From assembly GCA_019828565.1 (NCBI GenBank), contig JAHDYR010000008.1, positions 124,001 through 188,000 of the forward strand: a stretch of 64,000 bases of DNA, in the 5' to 3' direction. Shown here one piece after another: positions 43,785 to 53,735 of this stretch (position 1 is the first letter of the stretch; the number at the start of each line of letters is the position of its first letter). Source of the DNA: Carpediemonas membranifera. Lineage: Eukaryota > Fornicata. Position numbers and translations under genes: made by a program. The notes below the pieces were generated by a model. That model was not told the origin of the DNA. It made no database searches and saw only the letters and a program-made list of their open reading frames with translations.

Positions 43785-44384
43785 CTAGCACATAAGCGCC
43801 TCCAGGTCATCCAGCTCATCGCTCACAGCCTGCTGCTGACTCGCAACGAATGTTTTGGCCGGCGAGCTGACAGCCGACGGCATTTCATCCATTGCTAGCT
43901 CAGCCTCGAGCGCAGCCAGCTCATCAGAAACATCTGTGTCGACACCTGCGTTCAGTATCTCCTGGTTGCTGAGGGCCTCGGTCACCGCGTTGATGTCGTC
44001 AACACGATCCTGGATGCCGTCCATAAGGTCGTACACATCATCGGCAGAGACGAGCGAGGCCAGGGTAGAAAGCTCCTCCTGGCCGGTCTTGAGGGTGTTA
44101 AACGCGTCAACGTTGAACCTTTGCTGCTGTATCATGCCCTGAATCGCGGTGAGGTTGGTTTGCATGCCGTACGCTTGGTGGTTCAAGCGCTCGTAGTTCT
44201 TGATGCGGCGGAGAACGAGCGACGCCATTCGTTTGTCTCCTTTCTTCAAATATTGCTTTGCCAAGGCCTTTTCTTTCTCGATCTTTTCATTTCTAGCCTG
44301 CATCAACGTGTCCATACGTCTGACGCCGGCAGAAAGGTTGTCGGCATCGGGAATGCTCGTATTTTTACCTTTACCTAGTGGCAT
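43785..44384 (-). CDS. ESCRT-III Snf7-family protein
   Basis: 199 residues. Basic N-terminal helices (RRMDTLMQARNEKIEKEKALAKQYLKKGDKRMASLVLRRIKNYE) and an acidic C-terminal half (DDVYDLMDGIQDRVDDINAV; DELAALEAELAMDE) are the ESCRT-III pattern. The end, DELDDLEALMC, is a MIM1-like helix for binding Vps4. The family polymerises on membranes in budding and abscission. CHMP4/Snf7 and CHMP6/Vps20 are both possible; there is no clear N-terminal myristoylation Gly. CGTAAAT follows the stop closely. Confidence 0.8.
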   Translation of the reverse strand: MPLGKGKNTSIPDADNLSAGVRRMDTLMQARNEKIEKEKALAKQYLKKGDKRMASLVLRRIKNYERLNHQAYGMQTNLTAIQGMIQQQRFNVDAFNTLKTGQEELSTLASLVSADDVYDLMDGIQDRVDDINAVTEALSNQEILNAGVDTDVSDELAALEAELAMDEMPSAVSSPAKTFVASQQQAVSDELDDLEALMC

Positions 44385-44706
44385 TGGAGTCTAAACAACT
44401 GTTGGTTCTTGATTCTGTAAGTCGTCACGTTCTTCACCTCATGGTCACGATCTCAACCTTGCGAGTCACGAATGGTCAAAGATACAAAAAAAGAACCGGA
44501 AAGTGGAGAGAAAGGCGGTCCAGTTGTGAGCAGTGGCCTCGACGCATTGGGGGGATGGGAGCACTGTTGCTTGGCAGCAGAAACCTTCTCGATCTGATAA
44601 AGTTCACAATTAAAACCCTACACTGCACCCGAGGTTCACTTTACTCGGCTCCAGAGAATAATATTATCATACATGCATGCTCCAATGACCAATCAATCAT
44701 AGCCAA
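44385..44706. other. Spacer between Snf7 and FAM135-like genes
   Basis: 322 bp upstream of Snf7 and downstream of the FAM135-like gene (both minus strand). Nothing recognisable was found on either strand. Confidence 0.4.
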
Positions 44707-46869
44707 TCAAACCACCTCGCCACTTCGCTTCAGCAGCATCATCACCCTCCGACAAGTCATGGAGGCAGACACCTGATCGTCCAGCAGCTTGATATGGGCC
44801 GCACGCCCAATAGTCCGATCAATGTGGCTGAAGGTCGCGAGATTTGGAAATGAAAGGATCAATTTGTCAACCCTGGTCTCGCTACTGATTAAGTCGCCAA
44901 TAAATGTCTTTCTCAAGATCTCGTGGTCGGCGCCCGCCCCGTCAGAGGCAAGAAGCAGGGCGGACTTGAGAGGCACGTATTCATCGCTTGTTACTGAGAC
45001 AAAAACTGCATGCTTGAAGAACCCAAGACTACCGCTCTTCGCTATATGATACAAGAACATTCCATTGACTTCTTGGGCGTCGGCCAGGGTTAGTTGCCGC
45101 AGGGATGGTGTGGGCATCATCTGCATCCTGGACAGGATCACGGCGCCCTTCATAAGCGGACTAGAGGTCAATCCCACGCCCAACAGCGGGCCGGCGAGCA
45201 TAACTATGCCGTGCAGACGCGTGAGGATGGTCGGGGCGGGTCCTGTTGGGTCGATCTCCGCCAGTTCTCGCAGCCTCTCAACCACTCTCAGAGCAACTGG
45301 TGCGCCCATGCTGTGGGTTATGAAGTGCACTCTGGGCCTATTCTCCCACTGGGCGATCAGCTCCTGAGTTACTAACTCCCCTTGCTTGGAAATGTCAGAC
45401 TTTGTGTAGTTTGAGTGGGTTCTCGCCATAATAAAGCCTGCCGACGGATGGTGGAGTCGAATCTCGGCCCTGAACGTGAGGAGATCGGACCACGCGCCCA
45501 TGAAGCCGTGGATACAGACGAAAAGATCATTGCAATCCCCCAGAGAGGTGTATTCAAGCGCATTCCGCATCCAGAAGCTCTTGTGTGTCATGAAAGGAAC
45601 ATGTTCGACATTCGGCGAGGTCCATGGGTTGATGGCGATGTGTGGGCTATCGCTAAGCACGGGGATGGGGTGGCCTGGCTCAAACGGCTCTCGCATGATG
45701 GAACCGATGGCCACATGCTCGCGCTGCTTGAGGCAGTCGGAAAATAGATCCTCAGGAACATGCCGCTGGAACGCTGTGAGCTGGGCTGTTGATTCAAATC
45801 CGATCTTTTCGATATCAATGCTCGATATAACAAGATTGTGCGTCTGAGCACGCGAGAGGTTAGCTAGGGCCTGGGATAGCACCTCTGTCTGCGCCTGAAG
45901 CTTGGCAAAGAGCTGGTCAGGCGGGATACAGTGTGGTGAATTAGTGGAGATCTTAACGAATCTGCAAGATTCTCGGAGATCTGCTACTGCCGAGATCCAC
46001 TCGATCAAAGAAGATGTATGCATTGTTGCCGAGATATAGTCGTCGGCCTGGGCTTTCTCGAGGTACAGCGCCTTATGGAGCACTGGGCGATCGTTGGCCA
46101 CGGAGTCGAGCGAGTCAGTGGAGTTTGAGCGGCTGCAGACTCCGAAGAGTGGGTTCATGGACCGTTTCGGGGTCAGTGCTGGGCTTTGATAGGGTGTGTG
46201 GAAGCCAGAGAACGTGGGTACGGCGACAAGGTTAAGGCGATGGCATGCCGACCCGGGCATGGCCAGTGTTGTTGCCACCACGGACGAGGCCATCGAGTTG
46301 GCACACTGGGGTGACCTAACGACGGACATGAGCTCGATGGTGTCTATAAACAGTGCTGTGCGGCCTACAATGAGGCCGGGCCGCTCGGGGCTCAAAAGAC
46401 GGACGAGAGCGACGTGAATGACAATGTACCGGGTCGAAGGAGAGGCAGGGACGGAGAAGCGTGCGTACTCGTCCAGCCAGACTGTCTGGTCGCAGTACTT
46501 GATGTCGAACGCCCCTGATTGGTACGTGCTTCCTACTGAAGAAACTCCCTGTGGGTAATCAGCGTAGTTCCGGTATTCTCCCTCGTTGTTCACAGAGCTC
46601 TTGCCATATAGAGCAACCTCGCCGGCATTGAGCTGCGTATTTGACGGGATCTCCGTCCTGTCGGACTCAAATGCCTGGATCTCGTACCGATAGGTGCCGC
46701 TGGAGGCAATCTCGAGGTTTTGGAAGGAAATGAGCTTGAGTAAGATGGAATATATGGAGCACGGGGCAGTCGTAGCTTCAATGTTGATGTTCTGCCCCTG
46801 CATGACGGATGAATTGTGCAGGTTTGCTACAGACAGAGCGAGGAGAGTCGCAGTGTTGGGATGACGCAT
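44707..46869 (-). CDS. FAM135/DUF676 lipase-like protein
   Basis: 720 residues. The C-terminal third is an alpha/beta hydrolase of the DUF676 (putative serine esterase) group: LFVCIHGFMGAWSDLLTFR (oxyanion strand and loop), VHFITHSMGAPVALRVVE (nucleophile Ser in H-S-M-G), and a late LLGVGLTSSPLMKG. The N-terminal ~200 residues are beta-rich (YRYEIQAFESDRTEIP; YIVIHVALVRLL), as in FAM135A/B, which have a FAM135-specific domain before the hydrolase. The start is uncertain: ATG 46869 or ATG 46803, which fits better with the beta-rich domain. Substrate unknown; a lipid ester is likely. Confidence 0.7.
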   Translation of the reverse strand: MRHPNTATLLALSVANLHNSSVMQGQNINIEATTAPCSIYSILLKLISFQNLEIASSGTYRYEIQAFESDRTEIPSNTQLNAGEVALYGKSSVNNEGEYRNYADYPQGVSSVGSTYQSGAFDIKYCDQTVWLDEYARFSVPASPSTRYIVIHVALVRLLSPERPGLIVGRTALFIDTIELMSVVRSPQCANSMASSVVATTLAMPGSACHRLNLVAVPTFSGFHTPYQSPALTPKRSMNPLFGVCSRSNSTDSLDSVANDRPVLHKALYLEKAQADDYISATMHTSSLIEWISAVADLRESCRFVKISTNSPHCIPPDQLFAKLQAQTEVLSQALANLSRAQTHNLVISSIDIEKIGFESTAQLTAFQRHVPEDLFSDCLKQREHVAIGSIMREPFEPGHPIPVLSDSPHIAINPWTSPNVEHVPFMTHKSFWMRNALEYTSLGDCNDLFVCIHGFMGAWSDLLTFRAEIRLHHPSAGFIMARTHSNYTKSDISKQGELVTQELIAQWENRPRVHFITHSMGAPVALRVVERLRELAEIDPTGPAPTILTRLHGIVMLAGPLLGVGLTSSPLMKGAVILSRMQMMPTPSLRQLTLADAQEVNGMFLYHIAKSGSLGFFKHAVFVSVTSDEYVPLKSALLLASDGAGADHEILRKTFIGDLISSETRVDKLILSFPNLATFSHIDRTIGRAAHIKLLDDQVSASMTCRRVMMLLKRSGEVV

Positions 46870-47552
46870 GGTGTGTGGATGCCCTGGTGTGTATTTGTGT
46901 GTCGGGCCGCCATACTGCTTCCACGATGGCGATAGACGACCCTGAGGCCTTGGGAAACATGGACAGTCTCACTATTGAATCCCAAAAATCTCCTGTGGGG
47001 CCATACCCGTTGCCATTGAGTCGCCCTGATCATGGCGTGTCAGCCCGTCATAAACCGCACTGCCCCCATTGTATCACAAAGTCGCCTCATCCGTCGAGAT
47101 TGTGGCAGTTAATAGTCTGACACTCAGCATGTCCACGACGGATCGACGGAGCCTCGGTCGTTGGAGGTCGAGCACTCTTGTCATCTCATCGTCAGATCGA
47201 GTGTATGTGTGGCTGAAGTCAGCCTCCAAAAATATATAAGTTGTTGTCCAACAGACTCTCCTGAAAACCACCCCTCAGCCCGCCCCCCGTTCTAAGCGCA
47301 CATACCCCCCCCTCCCCGCCTTAGTTGCCGTTGCGTGGACGCGCGTTTTGCTTGAATAAAATAATAATAACTATAATAATAATAACTATAATAAAGGCTG
47401 AGTGAAAAAAAGTCCCCTAGTGCATGGCCACTCTTCAATGTCGTGCCCTGGGACCCACATAGTCCGTTCCCCCCCGACAACCCCGGTCTTGAGTGGTCCG
47501 GGGCAGCTTAGGGAGATTTGGGGACCCAATCCTGCTCAGAATTCAAGATCAC
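46870..47552. promoter_or_regulatory. Divergent spacer with AT-rich tandem repeat
   Basis: 683 bp between divergent starts of the FAM135-like and GILT-like genes. It holds an AT-rich imperfect tandem stretch (units like AATAATAACTAT, ~47357-47395), C-runs near 47307 and 47472, and otherwise nothing recognisable. Promoters of both genes must lie here. Confidence 0.45.
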
Positions 47553-48241
47553 ATGCGCATCTCGCCCATTCTCTCTGTATTCGCTCTGGCTCTTCTCGTT
47601 CTTTCTGTGAACGCCAGCAACCGTGGTGCTCAGGAAGAGGATGTTTTCCGTCCCATCGGCGTCACCATGTGGGTTATGTTCGTTTTCTCCCCCATTCTTA
47701 CTCCAGGAGCAAGTGTCCTGATGCTGTGAGCATCGAGAACTTCTTTGCCCCCATCTTCTCCGAGTTTGGCCCCAAGTACCTTTCACCCGAGCTTAAGTTC
47801 ATCGTCAACGACGACAAGGGCGTAATCTCCTCCATGCATGGCCCGACCGAGCTCGAGGGCGACAAGTATCAGACCTGCGTGCAGACCCACGTCGGCAACA
47901 CTGAGCAGTTCATGTTCGCCCTCTGCATGGACCAGAACTACACCAGCATCCCCGCCAACGTCCCCGGCTGCCTCGCATACGCTGTCCCCAACGCTAACTC
48001 ACGTGCTCTTGTTGAGGAGTGCGTCCAGAAGGAGGCTATCACCGAGCTCCAGCTCCAATACGGTGTTGCCAGGCTCCTCGGTGTCAAGTGGTCCCCCACC
48101 ATCTATGTCGACGGCGTCAGAGTTTGCCTGTGGCACGAGAAGGACCGCTGCCCTATCGGCACCACCAAGGCCGAGTGGACCGAGTATATCTGCAACTTGA
48201 TCGAGAAGAAGGGCGGCGAGCTTCCCCAGCCATGCCATTAA
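47553..48241 (+). CDS. GILT-like thiol reductase relative (one 29-nt intron)
   Basis: Join 47553-47677 and 47707-48241, 219 residues. Signal peptide at the start (MRISPILSVFALALLVLSVNA). The splice GTTCGT...CTTACTCCAG gives VTMWVMSKCPDAVSIENFF, which lines up with the GILT (gamma-interferon-inducible lysosomal thiol reductase) active-site strand. Downstream are the GILT-type Cys positions (YQTCVQTHVGNTEQFMFALCM, VPGCLAYAV, LVEECVQ) and the WSPTIYVDGV strand with cis-Pro-like context. The active-site pair is CPDA: the second Cys of C-x2-C is Ala, so it may not reduce disulfides in the usual way. Expected place: secretory or lysosomal lumen. Confidence 0.7.
47678..47706 (+). other. 29-nt intron of GILT-like gene
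   Basis: GTTCGT donor, CTTACTCCAG end, phase 2. A 38-nt alternative (donor at 47669) also keeps frame but shortens the active-site strand by three residues. The 29-nt version aligns without a gap. Confidence 0.7.
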
Positions 48242-48709
48242 AGTATGACCTGTCTTGTTCTACAATTATCTACCAGTTGGAAAGACTTTACTAGCTGTCA
48301 CGCTCCATCAAGAGGCCGGTCGAGGGTTGCCCGCTCTTCCATGCTGTGTCAACCTTTCCACTCAAGAACGGAACCAGCCTCCGCCCCCGTTATATTCGTG
48401 TCTCATCAGTTTATCACCCACCAACCCCTCTCCTCTAGCATCAATTGATGTTGTTACAAAGGTGGCCTGTGTGAGAACGTCAACCTACCTCATGCCCGGC
48501 CTCGACATAGGTGGTGTGTCTAGCTGAAGCTGTCATTTGTTGTACGCACAGAGTTGTAGACCTTTCTTCGTTTCTATTCCGCCCCTGTACTCGCGCGAAG
48601 TGATGAAAGACACGATGAAAGAACAGAGCAAAGTAAGACTAGAAAAGAGCGCTAGCGAACAATGGCTCATGGAGATAGCTCGAAAGTAGAGATTACTCGA
48701 TAGCAGGTC
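48242..48709. other. Spacer downstream of GILT-like gene
   Basis: 468 bp between the GILT-like stop and the SPTLC1 ATG. One 90-codon plus-strand ORF (48255-48527) looks unlike protein. No RNA gene is recognised. Confidence 0.4.
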
Positions 48710-50624
48710 ATGGCAAGACGTTCTGAGTGGGCATTCGCAGGTTGGGTTCGCAGTCAGGAATCGCAGAATAAGACCATAATAAAAATCTTCAACAGGCCTT
48801 GTCCACCAGTCCTACGCCCTCTAACACCCCTGGGTCGCCCATCGCGTGGAGTCAGGTGAGTCGGCCAGTCCCGAGTACAGTGTTGTCAGAAGGCTCGTTC
48901 AGAATGAATTTCACGCAGTGTTTGTTATTGTGGTCATTTCCAAGGTTTATGCAGTGTTAGAACTTCTTCTGAAGTACATCCGCGTGTGGGACGCCTTTTT
49001 GTACGTCGTTCACAAGCTTCGCTCTTCAAACGACCCGATGATGATCATTAGCCAGTGCTTACTTGGTGGATTCTGCCTCTGGGTATATTACATCCCTCAT
49101 ACTCTCACATAGATAGTTTTCCGCTTCCGCACACCACGCAAGCGCGACCTTCGCCCCGGCGACTTTGAAGACAGACTCACACAGTTCCGTGCCGGTCGCA
49201 ACCCTCTCGCTCCCAAGGCCAGACAGGTAGCCCAAGATGCATACACCATTGTCCGGCACGGTGGTCTCAATGATACAGATCCCCACATGAACATGACCAC
49301 TGTCGTCATCACCAGCCCGGATGAGGGTGAAAGGGCCGTAACGGACTTCAGCACGACTGATTTCATGCGTCAGTCGAGGAGTAAGGGGTCTCGTATCGCC
49401 GCTGAGGGCACCATTGCGGCGTTTGGAGTCGGGTCCTGTGGCCCCAGAGGCTTCTACGGCACGATCACCCCCCATATGGACCTCGAGAACCACATTGGTG
49501 AAGTCATGCGCAGTATGATTAACGAGCTGATTACCAAAACGGGGAAGAAGATGGCTCTCACCACTGACGAGTCCCACGCCGCCATTGCTTACTCCTTTGG
49601 CTACGCCACGATCTCTTCCGTCATCAGCGCCTTCGTGAAGCACCAGGACTACGTTGTCTACGATGAGGCGGCCCCCTCCTCCATCCAGACCGGAGTTAAC
49701 CTTTCCAAGTCTGCGCATGCCTGTGCATTCAGCAGCACAGCGGTGGAAGGTGGCAGGAAGCCGACGCTTGACGCTGCCATCGACAGGCTCGAGCGTGAGG
49801 CGGCTGTGCAGAAGGATGACAATTCTCACCTTCGCCGCAAGTTCATTGTCGTCGAGGGCATCAGCGCTCAGCGCGGCACCCTCGTAGACCTCCCCGCCGT
49901 CCTCGCTGTCGCCCGCAAGCACCACTGGCGCGTGCTCATCGATGATTCCTTCGCCATCGGCGTCCTCGGCGCCAAGGGCCGTGGTACGATCGAGCACTAC
50001 GCCGACCAGGGCCTGCTCTCGGACCCGGCGGTGGTGGAGTTCATCAGAGACTACGTGATGGTGACGTTTACCTTCAGCAACGCCCTCGGCTCCATTGGCG
50101 GCGCGTGTTTCGGCACGAAAGAGTCCGCGGAGTTCCAGACTCTCAACGGCCTCGGTTACATCTTCTCCGCCTCTGCCCCGCCGTACCTCTGCACCGTTGC
50201 CTCCCACTCCCTTCGTACGATCACGGACGAGTCCGAGGCCGACCTTGCGACTCTCAGAGAAAACGCAGTATATCTACAGGATAAGCTGGTGGACGCCGGT
50301 CTGGCAGTTGTCTCAGACCCCATCTGTCCCATGAAGGTCATAGAGATGCCGTTCCCCGGCAGCGTCCTCCCGCGCGGTGTCCGTGAAGCGGACGGCGACG
50401 ATCTGGCCAGGTTCGACGACGTACAGACCAGATATTCACGTGTATGCAAAACCATGAGAACCACTGGTGGGTACCTTGTCGACAGAACCGTGTTTAGCGA
50501 GCTTGACCCCCTTCCTTTGCCGGCGAGGAGCGGTGTGAAGGTCAACGTCAGCTCGAAACACAGCAAGAGTGAGATTGATGGGCTTGTGAGGAGTCTCAAA
50601 ATGGCATTGGATGCCGAGTTCTAA
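48710..50624 (+). CDS. SPTLC1: Serine palmitoyltransferase subunit 1 (LCB1/SPTLC1), two mini-introns
   Basis: Join 48710-48855, 48881-49082 and 49113-50624, 619 residues. A membrane helix lies in exon 2 (FVIVVISKVYAVLELLL), as in LCB1. The aminotransferase-fold core has VGSCGPRGFYGTITPHMDLE, SYGFATISS-like YSFGYATISS, RRKFIVVEGIS, RVLIDDSFAIGVLGAKGRG and NALGSIGGACFG. At the last site the catalytic subunit LCB2 has the PLP lysine; here none, so this is the regulatory/non-catalytic LCB1 subunit. With LCB2 it makes 3-ketosphinganine, the first step of sphingolipids, at the ER. The first exon (~48 codons) is supported only by open frame and splice phase. Confidence 0.8.
48856..48880 (+). other. 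25-nt intron 1 of SPTLC1 gene
   Basis: GTGAGT...GAGTACAG, phase 2. It joins an ATG-led 48-codon exon to the membrane-helix exon, which has no ATG of its own. Confidence 0.55.
49083..49112 (+). other. 30-nt intron 2 of SPTLC1 gene
   Basis: GTATAT...CTCACATAG, phase 0, between FCLW and IVFRFRTPRKRD. Without splicing the frame stops at the TAG acceptor. Confidence 0.8.
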
Positions 50625-50738
50625 ACTGTACAGCTTCGATAGAATGATGGGATGATCGACAACGACTTTTTGAAAGATTTTTGATTAGTGCAGTTTTAGG
50701 TGTGTCCGGCAAGCAGCTTGCTTGAGAATTCCCATATC

Positions 50739-51174
50739 ATGAGCTCACAAGCGGGAACACAACCGACAGAAGATGCTACACAACAGGATAACAACGATAC
50801 TAGCATCGTTAGCCAGTCTGGAGAAGCTGTCGAGGGAAACGAAGTACTCACTGGCTTTCATCAGGATCTGCAGGCATTAGAGGAGCAAGCAAACGATCTA
50901 ATTCAGAGTATGTTTATTCTTGTCGCGATTTATCCAGATTTCCTGCAACAAGTGCAAGATGTTGTTGCCGAGATGGCCAACGCTGTCGTTCAAAGTCGCA
51001 ACGAGGCCACCAATGCGCGTGTGAGTCTCCACCCGCCCCAATCCTCTCACACAGTTCCAGTTCATCGGCCAGCTCGGCGAACTCTTCGCTGCCAACGCCA
51101 ACGTCGAGGCCGAGATCGCGCACATACGCGGACTCGCCTCCAACTTCTCCTCAGTCATCGCGCAGCCCCAATAA
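50739..51174 (+). CDS. Small helical protein, one 34-nt intron
   Basis: Join 50739-51020 and 51055-51174, 133 residues from the ATG at 50739. The intron GTGAGT...CTCACACAG is phase 0 and its removal gives NARFQFIGQLGELFAANANVEAEIA. After a Gln/Asn/Thr-rich start, ~95 residues form helices with heptads (FHQDLQALEEQANDLIQ, FLQQVQDVVAEMANAVVQ). The size and pattern resemble small subunits of Mediator or tethering complexes, but I cannot name it. Confidence 0.6.
51021..51054 (+). other. 34-nt intron of small helical protein gene
   Basis: GTGAGT donor, CCTCTCACACAG end. The downstream exon stays open to a TAA with sequence that continues the helical pattern. Confidence 0.75.
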
Positions 51175-51233
51175 AAGCCAACAGCCCATCTTCGCTGATA
51201 ATACACTTTACGTTATTAATATCAGCACCCTAT

Positions 51234-52233
51234 CTATGACATGAGCCGCGAGACCTCCGCTGCCCGATCATTCTCGCTCATACTCATCAACCGACGAATC
51301 ACGGCAACGATCTCACTCTCGGATACGTTAGGGAACACCTCTTTGAACTTTGCGACAGTTACAATGAACATTCGTCTCGCCTCGTCGCGGTCGTCCATGG
51401 CTGCTGGGACAAAATCAGGATCAGGGATCACATCAAGGACAGGTGACGGAGGCCGCGGTCCACGATGCATGGGGCTTGGGCTGGGATTATGAGAGTACAC
51501 TGGCCTCTGGGGGCGACCCATAGATGGCTCCGGACTAGAGTCGCCCTGCTTCAACCTGGGAAGACATGGGTCCGGCATATCAGAGCCGTAACCTGCGATC
51601 TCCGAGGACACGGGGGTGGGTACGGGGGCGGGGGGTGCGGCGGACGGCGGGGGAGGAGGGAAAGGAGGGGGTGGTGTGTGTGATGGCCGTGGGCGGACGC
51701 TGGGTGGGAGTCGGGCGGCCATATTGCGAAGGTGTGGCATACGGAGACGGCATCTTCTTCTGCACGGGCTGCGGAGCCCGTAGCCCGCTGTTGGGACTGG
51801 CCAGTGCGACGGGAGACTCGTGAGGGTCTCGGCCCATGCGGATGCGTTGGGCCGCAGAGGAGCTGGGCTGGGGCTTGCTTTGGGGTAGCTGACGGGTAGC
51901 ATGCGGTGTGGGGCGACTTTGAGGCATCTGGCTCAAGGAATTGCGGGCCACGGGCGGGGACCTCGATACTGGCGAATCAGGCCTCGGTTGGGAAGGCAAA
52001 GGATGTTCTGAAGAAGCATTCGAGTCGTAGGAAATAGGTTTGTACTGTATAGGCTTTGGACGCTGCTCGGCGTCCGCTCTTCCCTTCATGGGAGCAGGAT
52101 CAGCCTTAGGCGGCGAACGGCTCGGAGAACCGGGCGAAACGGACACCGCTCTGAAGCTTTGAAGGATAGATGTTATCTTTTTGAATGTTTGTGGCGTTGC
52201 ATGGATCCCTTCCCCAGACCAAGGCGCGGACAT
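51234..52233 (-). CDS. Proline-rich protein with CUE-like C-terminus (one 31-nt intron)
   Basis: Join (minus) 52233-51624 and 51592-51234, 322 residues. The N-terminal ~200 residues are disordered, Pro/Ser/Gln-rich. A GTACCC...GATCGCAG intron (51593-51623) restores frame between two proline-rich exons; a frameshift or sequence error is the other reading. The last ~45 residues form helices with KFKEVFPNVSESEIVAVIRRL, similar to ubiquitin-binding CUE domains (Phe-Pro motif), though the last-helix Leu-Leu is only partly kept. Function unknown; possible ubiquitin adaptor. Confidence 0.5.
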
Positions 52234-52399
52234 GGTTTTGGAGTCCAGGAGTGGGTGACACGGTCCCTCTTGTTCGGAAATTGAAGCGGAGTGATGGCTG
52301 GGGCTGGGGCAGTCGGTTGGCCTGCTGCGCCAGCCTCATCGGAAGTCTATAAAATGAAAGGATCATTTCGCCACGGCTCGTGGCAATTCTTGCAATAAT

Positions 52400-53209
52400 A
52401 TGCGGTTTCTAGCGACTAGTGATCTGCATTATCCGTGGGAGATGACTAGAATGACCTTCTTACGAGAGAACGGATACTCTGAGCAGCTTTATACATCCGA
52501 TTTCGCCATTTGCCGCGAAGACGCGGACTTTGACGCCTTTCTCGGAGTTGGAGACTACTTCTGGGACGTTACCAAACTAGGTGGAAGCCACATGCAGCGC
52601 CTCATCTCCTTCCCCGTCATTCTCGGCAACGTGTTCCGCTTCATCAGAACACTACCTGTTTCCAAGCCCAAACTCTTCGTCGCAGGCAACCACGACTGGT
52701 GGATTGAGCAGAAAGTTGTCCAGCATGTCGAAGATATCGACGGTACCGCTTCTGGTGTCATCATTTCGATTGAAATACTCCGCCGACACCATCCCGAGGC
52801 CCCCGCCGAGCTTTGGAAGGACATGACGAAAGCATGCGCCAGGGAACTTGGCGTGAAAGCTCAGCGTGACGGCTCCTTATTCCTAGATATCCCTAATGTC
52901 TTCTTTCTCAATGGGTCAGCCGCAGTTGTTGGTGATGTCGCTGTTATCGGCGCATCAGATCCCACCCACATCACAGCAGCCTTTGAATCACTCAAAAGCA
53001 TGGCTAGGTTACCCCGCACTGTTATTGCCGCCGTCCATGCTCCAGGCAACGTGACGGCGGGACTGAGGGCGGTAGACAGCCTCAGTCCCGCGCCAGTGGG
53101 TCTCATGGTGTATGGCCACTACCATAGCTCCACACCATCTAGGGTTGGTCGGGTGAGGAGTGTCATGTTGGAGCATAACGGGTTCAAGTTCGTGCCCCTG
53201 GACGTGTGA
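52400..53209 (+). CDS. Calcineurin-like metallophosphoesterase
   Basis: 269 residues. Metal-binding motifs in order: SDLHYPW (D-x-H, ~8-10), LGVGDYFWD (GD), VAGNHDWW (GNHD, ~96), AAVHAPGN (H), YGHYHSS (GHxH, ~243). All ligands are present, so a two-metal phosphoesterase is expected. There is no signal peptide or membrane helix, so it is probably cytosolic. Substrate class (protein, nucleotide or lipid phosphate) cannot be told. It is divergent from the proline-rich gene with 166 bp between starts. Confidence 0.85.
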   Translation: MRFLATSDLHYPWEMTRMTFLRENGYSEQLYTSDFAICREDADFDAFLGVGDYFWDVTKLGGSHMQRLISFPVILGNVFRFIRTLPVSKPKLFVAGNHDWWIEQKVVQHVEDIDGTASGVIISIEILRRHHPEAPAELWKDMTKACARELGVKAQRDGSLFLDIPNVFFLNGSAAVVGDVAVIGASDPTHITAAFESLKSMARLPRTVIAAVHAPGNVTAGLRAVDSLSPAPVGLMVYGHYHSSTPSRVGRVRSVMLEHNGFKFVPLDV

Positions 53210-53735
53210 TGGGCGCTGTTTTGTCATAGCGGGGGTGGTTGGCCGTTGTAGTAACACCTGAACGATGGGCTTGGTCAGGCAGGCTTTGGTCCGAGTGCCA
53301 TGCTTGCCGTTAAAATGTCTTGCTGGTAGACGTCGTCGATGGGTGGGGTGACGGATGTGAGTGGAAGCATAAGCACTAAAATTGTGGCTTGATATCTGAT
53401 ACTTTACCTTCCAATTACCTACCATACTCATATCGTGTCGAGGACCTACATGGAAACATACTGACAATCACACGACCTCACCACAGACTGCGGAGACTTC
53501 TCCAGACAACAACGGGTCTGGTAGCCTTACCATGGGCCAGGCAAACAGCGCGGGCTTCGTTACCGTGCAAAGCCTGATGGAAATCTGACCAGTTTAACCG
53601 GGACAGGCTGCTGAGCAAGACAAGGTCAGCGGCCCTGGCATGCACAGTGAGACGTTCAGACGGTCATTATATGTCTTGCCATTCCAACTGTCATCTCGAG
53701 ATCGAGGTTGATCTCGAATCATTTCGTTCGAGCTC
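53210..53735. other. Spacer upstream of CUB-domain gene
   Basis: 526 bp between two plus-strand genes. It contains a perfect 8-bp inverted repeat, TCGAGATC/GATCTCGA, with a 6-base loop near 53696-53717, about 20 bp before the next ATG. No gene is supported. Confidence 0.4.

Noticed and set aside
47357-47395. AT-rich repeat as a centromere or replication origin element
   Set aside because: It is under 40 bp and stands alone; a simple repeat is enough to explain it.
49059-50207. 382-codon minus-strand ORF over SPTLC1
   Set aside because: The plus strand encodes the conserved SPTLC1 fold; the minus ORF is an antisense shadow rich in Gly/Val.
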